This document shows positions 1-6,658 of a DNA stretch of 53,841 nt, piece after piece. This stretch comes from an uncultured Clostridia bacterium (lineage in GTDB: Bacteria; Bacillota; Clostridia; Oscillospirales; Oscillospiraceae): positions 1-53,841 of the forward strand of contig CAMNQX010000013.1 in NCBI GenBank assembly GCA_946550725.1, in the 5' to 3' direction. The notes under the pieces were generated by a model, which made no database searches, was not told the origin of the DNA, and was given only the letters and a program-made list of their open reading frames with translations. Positions within the stretch are counted from its first letter, which is position 1. Each line of letters opens with the position of its first letter. Position numbers and translations under genes: made by a program.

Positions 1-2
1 AC

Positions 3-284
3 TTCTTCTCCATCGGCACCAACGACCTCACCCAGTACACCCTGGCCGCCGACCGCATGAACGCCAAGGTGAGCAACATCTTTAACGCCGAGGACCCCGC
101 CATCCGCCGCATGATCGAGATCACCGCCCGCAACGCCCACGCAGCGGGCATCTGGGTGGGCATCTGCGGCGAGGCCGGCGCCAACACCAACATGACCTCC
201 TTCTTCATGGACAACCGCATCGACGAGCTTTCCGTCGCCGCCGCCTCCATTTTGAAGGTCCGCCGGGCGGTCTGCGAGAGCTGA
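3..284 (+). CDS. ptsI: PTS enzyme I (phosphoenolpyruvate-protein phosphotransferase), C-terminal fragment
   Basis: The gene runs in from the left edge, so only about the last 93 codons are visible, in the frame that opens at base 3. They read FFSIGTNDLTQYTLAADR and later GIWVGICGEAG, the PEP-binding TIM-barrel region of enzyme I with the conserved Cys of the CGE motif. In the family this domain takes the phosphate from PEP and passes it through the enzyme I histidine to HPr in the cytosol. IIA, HPr and an EIICB follow on the same strand, so this is the first visible gene of a PTS block. The usual 'GE.A' loop reads CGEAGAN, a small variation. Identification is firm despite the truncation. Confidence 0.93.
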   Translation, partial: FFSIGTNDLTQYTLAADRMNAKVSNIFNAEDPAIRRMIEITARNAHAAGIWVGICGEAGANTNMTSFFMDNRIDELSVAAASILKVRRAVCES

Positions 285-315
285 TCACTCGCAAGGGAGA
301 AAAAGCAAAAACCAC

Positions 316-344
316 TTGGCAAACCGTCGAATCATTGGTATACT
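316..344 (+). promoter_or_regulatory. Sigma-A promoter before the IIA gene
   Basis: TTGGCA, a 17-base spacer, then TATACT, about 45 bases before the IIA start codon. It suggests that the IIA-HPr-EIICB genes can be transcribed separately from ptsI. Confidence 0.7.
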
Positions 345-387
345 CATAAAACTGCGGCTTAACAGGCCGCGAGGGAGGTAATCAACT

Positions 388-891
388 ATGGGCTTTTTCA
401 AGAATCTGTTCGGGGGCGGCGAGGAGGCCAAGGCCCCGGCGCTGAACGTCCTGGGCGCGCCCGTGGCGGGCGAGGCCGTGGCCATCAGCGAGGTCTCCGA
501 CCCCACCTTTGGCCAGGAGATCCTGGGCAAGGGCGTGGCCTTCCGCCCCAGCGAGGGCAAGGTGTTCGCTCCCTGTGACGCTTCCGTGGACCTGATGTTT
601 GACACCGGCCACGCCGTCAGCCTGCTGGCGGACTTCGGTGCGGAGATCCTCATCCACGTGGGTCTGGACACCGTGAATCTGAAGGGCCAGCACTTCACCG
701 TCCACGCCCACAACGGCGACAAGGTGAAGAAGGGCGACCTGCTCATCGAGTTCGACGTGGCGGCCATCGCCGCCGCCGGGTATGACGTGATCACCCCCAT
801 GGTGATCTGCAACACCCCCGACTACGCCACCATCAACATCCACACCGGCCACGTCGCCCCCGGCGATATGGTGCTGGAGTTGGGTAAGTAG
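388..891 (+). CDS. crr: PTS glucose-family IIA component
   Basis: The 167-residue protein matches free-standing IIA(Glc) in length. A variable N-terminal tail is followed by the beta-sandwich domain. His75 (in DTGHAVSL) and His90 (in HVGLDTVNLKG) fall at the two active-site positions of the family. His90 would accept phosphate from HPr-P and pass it to a IIB domain. The start is set by GGGAGG about ten bases upstream. The EIICB gene at 1439 has no IIA domain, so this protein is its likely partner. The stop codon lies inside a REP hairpin. Whether it also regulates other uptake systems, as in enteric bacteria, cannot be told from sequence. Confidence 0.92.
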   Translation: MGFFKNLFGGGEEAKAPALNVLGAPVAGEAVAISEVSDPTFGQEILGKGVAFRPSEGKVFAPCDASVDLMFDTGHAVSLLADFGAEILIHVGLDTVNLKGQHFTVHAHNGDKVKKGDLLIEFDVAAIAAAGYDVITPMVICNTPDYATINIHTGHVAPGDMVLELGK

Positions 892-1009
892 GGGCGGATG
901 TCCTCATCCGCCCGCGAAAGACGCACCAACGTTTTCGCAGGGGTGGGTTCCAAACCCGCCCGCCCGGCATAAACCCACGTGGCGGGCCGATGTGGACATC
1001 GGCCCCTAC
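888..1009 (+). repeat. Inverted pair of REP-like hairpins (family C)
   Basis: Hairpin 888-915 begins GTAGGGGCGGATG and ends CATCCGCCCGC; hairpin 982-1009 begins GCGGGCCGATG and ends CGGCCCCTAC. The second unit is in reverse orientation to the first. The first unit starts inside the stop codon of the IIA gene. Related pairs lie at 18262-18342, 40082-40219, 45372-45445 and 52563-52695. Confidence 0.85.
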
Positions 1010-1080
1010 GGAGCATATACGGGCCTTGCCCCGTTTGTAGGGCCCTCGGACCAAGAGGTCAAGTTAAGGAGGTGAACAGC

Positions 1081-1338
1081 ATGAAGAGTTTCACTCATGT
1101 GATTGCCGACCCTGCCGGTCTGCACGCCCGGCCCGCGGGTATGCTGGCCAAGGAGGCGGTGGGTTATAAGAGCGACATCACCCTGGCCGCCCCGGGCGGC
1201 ACGGCGGACGCCAAGCGGCTCATGGCCATCATGCGTCTGGCCGCCAAGCAGGGAATGGAGCTGACCGTCACCTGCAGCGGCGAGGACGAGGACGCCGCCG
1301 CCGCCGGGCTGGAGAAGTTCTTGAAGGAGAACCTGTAA
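1081..1338 (+). CDS. ptsH: HPr phosphocarrier protein with Arg at the regulatory serine position
   Basis: An 85-residue HPr with the active-site motif GLHARPAG; His15 carries the phosphate between enzyme I and IIA. The start ATG follows AAGGAGGTG; an upstream in-frame extension reads through REP sequence and is not credible. Gram-positive HPr normally has Ser46 in a KSIMGVMSL-type motif, the target of HPr kinase in CcpA-dependent catabolite repression. Here the aligned segment reads AKRLMAIMRLA, with Arg46. The protein should therefore transport phosphate but not be serine-phosphorylated. It sits between IIA and EIICB, which suggests a dedicated HPr for this PTS. A second, regulatory HPr may exist elsewhere in the genome. 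Confidence 0.93.
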   Translation: MKSFTHVIADPAGLHARPAGMLAKEAVGYKSDITLAAPGGTADAKRLMAIMRLAAKQGMELTVTCSGEDEDAAAAGLEKFLKENL

Positions 1339-1438
1339 CCAGCCCGACCTACTTATTTGTCTCCTTTGCCGTCGTGGGCCGGCGGATGAATATAAGGGGA
1401 ATCCGAGAGAGTTTTTCTAAAAGGAGGAAAATTGCATT

Positions 1439-2929
1439 ATGATGAAACGTTTGCAGAAGCTCGGCAAGGCTCTGATGCTGCCTGTCGCCGTGCTCCCCAT
1501 CTGCGGTATCCTGATGGGCATCGGCTATGCCTTCGCTCCCGCCGCCATGGGCGCGGCCGGCGCCACTGAGGGTATTGCCTACTCCATCGGCCTGTTCCTG
1601 ATCAAGGCCGGCGGCGCTGTGATCGATAACATGGCTCTTCTGTTCGCCATCGGCGTGGCCGTTGGTCTGGCGAAGGGCAGCGACGGTACCGCGGCTCTGG
1701 CCGGTCTGGTGTCCTGGCTGATGATGACCACCCTGGTGGGCAGCACCGCCGCCATCATTCCGTCTCTGGCCGAGAACCCCACTTGGGGCGTGGCCTATGC
1801 CAAGATCGCCAACCCCTTCATCGGCATCCTGGCCGGTATCATCGGCGCGATGTGCTACAACAAGTTTAAGGACACCAAGCTGCCCGACGTGCTGGCCTTC
1901 TTCTCCGGCAAGCGTTGCGTGGCCATCATCACCGGTGTTGTGTCCATCATCGTTTCCGTGATCCTGGTCTTTGTGTGGCCCGTCATCTTCAGCGCTCTGG
2001 TCGCTGTCGGTAACGGCATCAAGAGCCTGGGCTACGTCGGTGTTGGCCTCTACACCTTCCTGAACCGTCTGCTCATCCCCACCGGCCTGCATCACGCTCT
2101 GAACAACGTGTTCTGGTTCGATACCATCGGCATCGGCGACCTGTCCGCCTACTGGGCTGGCCTGGTCGAGGGCGGCACCATGGCCAACGGCACCGTGATC
2201 AACTGGTCCGTGGGTCAGTACATGGCCGGCTTCTTCCCCTCCATGATGTTCGGTATCCCCGGTGCTGCTCTGGCGATGATCCTCACCGCCAAGCCCGAGA
2301 AGCGTAAGTACGCCATCGGCATCGTCGGCTCCGCCGCCCTCTGCGCCTTCATCTGCGGCGTCACCGAGCCCTTCGAGTTCTCCTTCATGTTCCTGGCCTT
2401 CCCGCTGTACATTGTCTACTCCGTGCTGTACGGCGTGTTTGCTGCCGTGACCACCGCTCTGGGCTTCCGCGCCGGCTTCTGCTTCTCCGCGGGCGCCACC
2501 GACCTGGTGTTCTCCGCTCAGCTTCCCGCCGCCAACAACTACTGGGTCATGATCCCCATGGCCATCGCGGCCTTCGTGATCTTCTTCCTGGTGTTCTTTG
2601 TCGCCATCAAGAAGTTCGACCTGAAGACCCCCGGCCGTGAGGACGACGACCAGGAAGGCGAGATGAAGATCGAGCTGGCCAACAACGACTTCACCGCCAT
2701 GGCCAAGATCATCCTCGAGGGCCTGGGCGGCGCCGAGAACATCGCCGAGCTGGATCACTGCATCACCCGTCTGCGTCTGGAAGTCAAGGACAACCTGAAG
2801 GTGGACGAGAAGAAGATCAAGTCTTCCGGCATCTCCGGCATCATCCGTCCCAGCAAGACTGCCGTTCAGGTCATCGTTGGCCCGAAGGTCCAGTTCGTGT
2901 TTGACGAGATGGAGAAATTGGTCAAGTAA
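1439..2929 (+). CDS. nagE: PTS EIICB permease, N-acetylglucosamine type
   Basis: A 496-residue membrane protein. An N-terminal IIC domain (about residues 1-385, many hydrophobic helices) is followed by a IIB domain (about 415-496) with phospho-acceptor Cys441 in LDHCITRLRLEV. The segments GLHHALNNVFWF, FFPSMMFGIPGAALAM and GVTEPFEFSFMF resemble NagE more than glucose PtsG, so N-acetylglucosamine is the likely substrate; glucose or another hexose remains possible. No IIA domain is fused, so IIA at 388 should serve it. AAAGGAGG precedes two adjacent ATG codons; the first is used here. Many CGT, GGT and GCT codons, unlike most neighbours, suggest high expression. Confidence 0.85.
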   Translation: MMKRLQKLGKALMLPVAVLPICGILMGIGYAFAPAAMGAAGATEGIAYSIGLFLIKAGGAVIDNMALLFAIGVAVGLAKGSDGTAALAGLVSWLMMTTLVGSTAAIIPSLAENPTWGVAYAKIANPFIGILAGIIGAMCYNKFKDTKLPDVLAFFSGKRCVAIITGVVSIIVSVILVFVWPVIFSALVAVGNGIKSLGYVGVGLYTFLNRLLIPTGLHHALNNVFWFDTIGIGDLSAYWAGLVEGGTMANGTVINWSVGQYMAGFFPSMMFGIPGAALAMILTAKPEKRKYAIGIVGSAALCAFICGVTEPFEFSFMFLAFPLYIVYSVLYGVFAAVTTALGFRAGFCFSAGATDLVFSAQLPAANNYWVMIPMAIAAFVIFFLVFFVAIKKFDLKTPGREDDDQEGEMKIELANNDFTAMAKIILEGLGGAENIAELDHCITRLRLEVKDNLKVDEKKIKSSGISGIIRPSKTAVQVIVGPKVQFVFDEMEKLVK

Positions 2930-2956
2930 GAAGCGCGACCAATGCGAGCGTGACAG
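2930..2956 (+). repeat. Collapsed remnant of family B element after nagE
   Basis: Directly after the nagE stop, AAGAAGCGCGA is joined to CCAATGCGAGCGTGACAG. These are the left and right ends of the family B element seen complete after pgk (49697-49830), here with the ~100-base interior missing. Confidence 0.6.
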
Positions 2957-2998
2957 CTCCCCAAACATAAAGCTGCGGCCCACGCGGCGATTACATCG

Positions 2999-3034
2999 GT
3001 AGGGCGGCTCTTCGGAGCCGCCCTACTTTTTTTC
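2999..3034 (+). terminator. Rho-independent terminator after the PTS block
   Basis: A perfect 12-bp stem (GTAGGGCGGCTC with its complement), a TTCG tetraloop, then eight T residues. It is strong by any standard. The stem sequence also resembles the family C hairpins. Confidence 0.93.
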
Positions 3035-3046
3035 TGGTGAGAAGTG

Positions 3047-3055
3047 TGCTATAAT
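3047..3055 (+). promoter_or_regulatory. Extended -10 promoter for the HAD gene
   Basis: TGCTATAAT (extended -10) lies 31 bases before the start codon. The -35 region falls in the T-tract of the preceding terminator and is poor. Confidence 0.6.
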
Positions 3056-3085
3056 GACAGAAATCTTCCCACAGGAGGTTTTCCT

Positions 3086-3706
3086 ATGTCTTTTACCCAC
3101 CTGGCCTTCGACATCGACGGCACCCTCATCAGCAGCGAATACGCCAACATGAAGGCCCTGCAGGACACCCTCATCAAATTCCACGGCTCGTCCCCCTCCC
3201 TGGAGGAGCTGTCCCCCGTGTTCGGCATCCCCGGCATGGACGCCCTGGCCCGCCTGGGCGTCACCGACACAGACGTGATCTACCCCTATTGGGCGGAGCA
3301 CGTCCATGATTACGACGACACCATCGCCCCCTACGACGGGGTGTTGGAGCTGCTGGAGGCCCTGCAGGCCAAGGGCTATCCTATGGCAGTGGTGTCCTCC
3401 AAGGGCCGCTGGGAGTATGAGCGGGGGTTCAGACCCATGGCGGTGTCGAAATTTTTCGACGTGCAGGTGCTGGAGGAGGACACGGTGCGCCACAAGCCCG
3501 ACCCGGAGCCGCTGCTGAAGTATTTGGAGCTGACGGGGGCCGCCCCGGAACACGTCCTCTACATCGGCGACCGCCTGGGGGACTGGAAATGCGCCCACGC
3601 CGCGGGAATTCCCTTCGCCTTTGCCCGCTGGGGCGCACCCTTCGAGGTCATCCCCGACGCGGACTACGTGCTGGAGACTCCGGCAGACCTGCTTAACATT
3701 GTGTAA
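3086..3706 (+). CDS. HAD-superfamily phosphatase (phosphoglycolate phosphatase-like)
   Basis: A 206-residue cytosolic hydrolase with the four HAD motifs in order: DIDGT (residues 8-12, nucleophile Asp), VVSSKGR, HKPDPEP (motif III Lys) and GDRLGDWKCA (Mg-binding acids). The helical cap between motifs I and II places it in subclass IA, like Gph, PpaX or YsnA-type phosphatases. The start is ATG after CAGGAGG; a longer frame beginning at 3044 overlaps the promoter. It is a single-gene unit between its own promoter and a terminator. The exact substrate cannot be named. Confidence 0.85.
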   Translation: MSFTHLAFDIDGTLISSEYANMKALQDTLIKFHGSSPSLEELSPVFGIPGMDALARLGVTDTDVIYPYWAEHVHDYDDTIAPYDGVLELLEALQAKGYPMAVVSSKGRWEYERGFRPMAVSKFFDVQVLEEDTVRHKPDPEPLLKYLELTGAAPEHVLYIGDRLGDWKCAHAAGIPFAFARWGAPFEVIPDADYVLETPADLLNIV

Positions 3707-3710
3707 ACAA

Positions 3711-3750
3711 AAGGTGTGGTATCCAAAACGGATACCACACCTTCTTTTAT
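3711..3750. terminator. Bidirectional terminator between convergent genes
   Basis: A 14-bp perfect stem (AAGGTGTGGTATCC with its complement) around AAAAC, flanked by an A-run on the left and CTTTTAT on the right. It can serve the HAD gene (+) and the sirtuin operon (-). Confidence 0.88.
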
Positions 3751-4619
3751 ACTTGAAGTTGTCGGACTATTTGGGCAATATCGCTGTCGATGGAGATCGC
3801 CTGTCCGCCCAGCTGCGGGGGGACAAGGGCTTCCCCACGGTTGACGCAGGCGTAGGTGGCATTGGGGTTTTGCTGGGTCATGCGCCAGAAGGGGTATTTG
3901 ATAATGCCGGGAGTGTTGTATCCCACCCCCAGCTCCAAAAAGAGGACGCGCCCTTTGGCGTGGACCTTCAAAAAATCGGCGTAACGCTGTGCGGCGGCGT
4001 GCCAGCCAGCATCCTCCACGAAGGCGTCGTCACAGCGCAGGTTCATCACCGCGGGCGCGCCGCAGTGAGGGCAGCGGGGCACCAGGGCGGCGGGAATTTT
4101 CATGTCCCGCTGCCGCTCCGCCATCTGCCGGACAACGTCCTCGTTGTCCCAGGTCTCCTGGCAGCAGGGGCGGCTGCATTGAAACAGGCCGTAGTCCCCC
4201 TGGGTGTAAAACAGGCGGGTTTTGTCAAACCCCGCCTTTTGAAAGCAGTGGTCCACGTTGGTGGTGAGGACGAAGTAGTCCTTGTCCGCCACCAGGGCCA
4301 ACAGCTCCCGGTACAGGGGGCCGGGCGGCTCCGCATAGCGGTTGAGCAGGATGTGCCGGGACCAGTAGGCCCACTGCTCCTCCGGGGTCTCAAAGGGGTA
4401 AAACCCGCCGGAGTACATATCCTGAATGCCGTATTTGGCCCGGAAGTCCGCGAAATGTTCGTCGAACCGCGTCCCGGCGTAGGAAAACCCGGCGGCGGCG
4501 GAAAGCCCTGCCCCCGCGCCGATGACCACCGCGTTCGCCCCAGCCAGGGCGGCCTTCAGCTCAGCGAGTGGAGCCGAGGAGGGTACGGTAGATCTGTAGG
4601 TCCTTGTCTTGAAAAACAT
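3747..4619 (-). CDS. Class M sirtuin (SirTM), probable protein ADP-ribosyltransferase
   Basis: A 290-residue Sir2-fold protein. The NAD-binding GAGAGLS is at 34-40, TTNVDH at 119-124, and a zinc ribbon with Cys148, Cys152/153, Cys183 and Cys186. The position of the catalytic His of deacetylating sirtuins is occupied by Gln140 (TQGDYG), with Asn121 kept. This pattern marks the SirTM class, which ADP-ribosylates proteins instead of deacetylating them. The start ATG is preceded by AAGGTGA and lies 59 bases inside the upstream macrodomain gene, in another frame, so the two genes are translationally linked. The lipoyl-carrier target (GcvH-L) and lipoate ligase of the staphylococcal and streptococcal operons are absent here, so the substrate is unknown. 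Confidence 0.87.
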   Translation of the reverse strand: MFFKTRTYRSTVPSSAPLAELKAALAGANAVVIGAGAGLSAAAGFSYAGTRFDEHFADFRAKYGIQDMYSGGFYPFETPEEQWAYWSRHILLNRYAEPPGPLYRELLALVADKDYFVLTTNVDHCFQKAGFDKTRLFYTQGDYGLFQCSRPCCQETWDNEDVVRQMAERQRDMKIPAALVPRCPHCGAPAVMNLRCDDAFVEDAGWHAAAQRYADFLKVHAKGRVLFLELGVGYNTPGIIKYPFWRMTQQNPNATYACVNRGEALVPPQLGGQAISIDSDIAQIVRQLQV

Positions 4620-5358
4620 TGAAGATCACCTTTTGAATACTGGAAGGGGTTTGAAGAAAGCGGGTGACTGTCTCCACGGCGATGGCGGCGGCCTCCTCGT
4701 TGGGGAAGCGGAACTCCCCGGTGGAGATGCAGCAAAAGGCCACGCTGGTCAGCCCCCGTTCCGCCGCCAGGGTCAGGCAGGAGCGGTAGCAGGAGGCCAG
4801 CAATCCCCTGTCTTGGTCGGTCACCCCGCCCTGAATGATGGGACCCACGGTATGCAGAACGTATTTTGCAGGGAGATTATAACCGGACGTTATCTTTGCC
4901 TGCCCGGTCGGCTCGCCATGGCCCTGGGCCGCCATGAGTGTATAACAGGCGGCGCGAAGCTGCAGGCCGGCGGCGGAGTGGATGGCGTTGTCAATGCACC
5001 CGTGGCAGGGGTGGAAGCAGCCCAGCAGGGCGCGGTTGGCGGCGTTGACGATGGCGTCCGCCTTCAGGCGGGTGATGTCCCCCTGCCAGAGGGCGACGCC
5101 GGGATGGCCGGGCAGGTCGGGGAGGGTGGCGGCGTCCACCACCCCTTTGGCCTCCCGTTCAGCGGAGAGAAACGCGTCCTGCACCGTGAGAAAGTCCGGG
5201 TCCAAAGGCAGCTCCGCCGGGCGGACGTTCATCAGAGCGCGTAAAAGCCGCCGCTGGGTTTGCTCGTCTCCTGGCAGAGCCGCCACCTCCCCCGCAAGCT
5301 GGGGGAGGTGGTTGAGAAGGGCTTGGTTGAGGTAGGCGAGCTGCTGCGTGCGGTCCAT
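4561..5358 (-). CDS. Zinc-containing macrodomain protein, probable ADP-ribosyl hydrolase
   Basis: 265 residues: an N-terminal helical region (about 1-85) and a macrodomain (about 86-260) with WQGDITRLKADAIVNAANRALLG. The loop HPCHGCID (116-123) supplies the His/Cys zinc ligands of the Zn-macro subfamily that is genetically linked to SirTM sirtuins. In that family the enzyme removes ADP-ribose placed by the sirtuin. The start ATG follows AAAGGAGGG. It lies 26 bases downstream of the MBL-like gene and overlaps the sirtuin gene, so the writer and eraser are made together. Confidence 0.9.
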   Translation of the reverse strand: MDRTQQLAYLNQALLNHLPQLAGEVAALPGDEQTQRRLLRALMNVRPAELPLDPDFLTVQDAFLSAEREAKGVVDAATLPDLPGHPGVALWQGDITRLKADAIVNAANRALLGCFHPCHGCIDNAIHSAAGLQLRAACYTLMAAQGHGEPTGQAKITSGYNLPAKYVLHTVGPIIQGGVTDQDRGLLASCYRSCLTLAAERGLTSVAFCCISTGEFRFPNEEAAAIAVETVTRFLQTPSSIQKVIFNVFQDKDLQIYRTLLGSTR

Positions 5359-5384
5359 GAAAGACCCTCCTTTGGAGCGGAAGC

Positions 5385-6176
5385 TTAGGGGAAAAAGAAC
5401 CCGGCGGTCATGTCCAGATAGTTGCCGCCGCTGTAAGCGGGGTAGCGGGCCCGCACCGCGGCCTTGAAGCCCTCCCCGTCGACGCTGGCGGCGGCGATGA
5501 CCTTCAGGTCCTCCAGGTACTCGATCTTGGTCTGGGCGTCCTTCAGATCCTCGGGGGTATAGTGAGAGGTGAGGATCAGGTCAAAGCCCCTGGCCTGATA
5601 CTCCTTGAGCTGGGCGATGATGCCGTCGGCGTGACCAGCCCCGGCCACGATGGAGTGGCAGTCGTGGCCCAGCATATGGGTGTAGACCGCGTTGATCGCG
5701 GGGATCTCCACGTCAAAGGCCTCGGCGGTGGGGTGGATGATAAAGTCGATGCCGCCGATGGTGACCTTCCCTTCGGTCAGCAAATGGGTAATTTGGTGGA
5801 TGGAGGGATCGAAGCTCTCCCCGAAGGCGGCGGTGAAGTTGTCGATCAGGGCCTTGCCGCCGCCGTGGGCGGAGTAGTCCGCCGCGTTCTGGGTGGCATA
5901 CTTGGGGACGCCGGGCAGGAAGGAGGCCCCCGCGCCGTGGTAGGCCACCAGAACGCCCGCCACCGTAAAGTCCTTCAGGTATTCGGTCAGCTCCCGGCAG
6001 TTGTCAAAGAAGCAGGGCGGCTCCAGGACCACGGCCTGGCCGTTCTTCTCCACCACAAAGGTCTCGTCGCTGATGAGATCGTTGGTCTGATAGGCGTGGA
6101 GCTTGATACCGCCGAAGTCATAGACGGCGACGGTCCCCTTGTCCAGACGGACGGTGGTAAAGGTGTTTTTGTTCAT
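5385..6176 (-). CDS. Divergent metallo-beta-lactamase-fold protein, first gene of the sirtuin-macrodomain operon
   Basis: A 263-residue soluble protein. The layout resembles an MBL fold: a beta-rich start (residues 15-55), LVAYHGAGASF where the HxHxDH metal motif is expected, THMLGHDCHSIVAG in the position of the PGHTPG strand, and LILTSHYTPE near the end. The classical HxHxDH is missing, so metal binding must be altered or lost. The start is set by AGGAGGT eight bases before ATG at 6176; a start 27 bases upstream lacks support. It leads the three-gene operon and faces an HxlR regulator. Its function is unknown; it may be an enzyme or a target of the ADP-ribosylation pair. Confidence 0.6.
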   Translation of the reverse strand: MNKNTFTTVRLDKGTVAVYDFGGIKLHAYQTNDLISDETFVVEKNGQAVVLEPPCFFDNCRELTEYLKDFTVAGVLVAYHGAGASFLPGVPKYATQNAADYSAHGGGKALIDNFTAAFGESFDPSIHQITHLLTEGKVTIGGIDFIIHPTAEAFDVEIPAINAVYTHMLGHDCHSIVAGAGHADGIIAQLKEYQARGFDLILTSHYTPEDLKDAQTKIEYLEDLKVIAAASVDGEGFKAAVRARYPAYSGGNYLDMTAGFFFP

Positions 6177-6235
6177 GATACAGTACCTCCTGGGAAATTT
6201 CAAGGACGCTCTTGCGTTTGTCCCTTGCTGATGTT

Positions 6236-6264
6236 ATGATAGCTCTGTAGGGAACGATTGTAAA
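6236..6264 (-). promoter_or_regulatory. Promoter of the MBL-macrodomain-sirtuin operon
   Basis: On the minus strand: TTTACA, 17-base spacer, TATCAT, with about 60 bases to the start codon. The palindrome at 6269-6282 begins four bases upstream of the -35 box. Confidence 0.75.
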
Positions 6265-6268
6265 GTAA

Positions 6269-6282
6269 GCACAATATTGTGC
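6269..6282. promoter_or_regulatory. Candidate HxlR operator
   Basis: GCACAATATTGTGC is a perfect 14-bp palindrome, extended by imperfect GTAA/TTAC flanks. It lies between the divergent HxlR and MBL-like genes, next to the -35 box of the latter. HxlR-family dimers bind such sites. Confidence 0.6.
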
Positions 6283-6325
6283 CGTAGTTACCCGGAAGAT
6301 ACTATTGAGAAGGGAGAAGGGTTTC

Positions 6326-6658
6326 ATGGAACAAAAAAGTTTACCTGCCTGCCCGGTGGAGACTACGCTGACCCTCATCAGCGACAAGTGGAAGGTGCTC
6401 ATTTTGCGCGATCTGCTCCCGGGGACCAAGCGGTTTGGGGAACTGAAAAGGTCCATCGGCAGCGTGAGCCAGAAGGTGCTCACCGCCCAGCTGCGGCAAA
6501 TGGAGGACAGCGGCCTGCTCACCCGGAAGGTGTTTCCCGAGGTGCCGCCCCGGGTGGAATACACCCTGACCGAGCTGGGGTACAGCTTAAAGCCCATTCT
6601 GGACGCGATGTTGACCTGGGGGGCGGACTACCAGGCCATGGTGGCGGCAAATGGGTAG
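6326..6658 (+). CDS. HxlR-family transcriptional regulator
   Basis: A 110-residue winged-helix protein. It starts MEQKSLPACPVETTLTLIS and continues DKWKVLILRDLLPGTKRFGELKR, the diagnostic HxlR core, with the wing around PPRVEYTLTELG. Cys9 sits where the redox- or electrophile-sensing Cys lies in YodB, CatR and HypR. The start ATG follows AGGGAGAAGGG; a TTG seven codons upstream is less likely. It is divergent from the MBL-macrodomain-sirtuin operon with a palindrome between, so it probably controls that operon and itself. It overlaps the next gene by eight bases. Confidence 0.88.
   Translation: MEQKSLPACPVETTLTLISDKWKVLILRDLLPGTKRFGELKRSIGSVSQKVLTAQLRQMEDSGLLTRKVFPEVPPRVEYTLTELGYSLKPILDAMLTWGADYQAMVAANG

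Noticed and set aside
888-1050. CRISPR-like repeats
   Set aside because: The units are isolated inverted hairpins without regular spacers or cas genes.
1349-2983. Long minus-strand frame opposite nagE
   Set aside because: A shadow of nagE codon structure; the protein is His/Gly/Asp-rich and lacks motifs.
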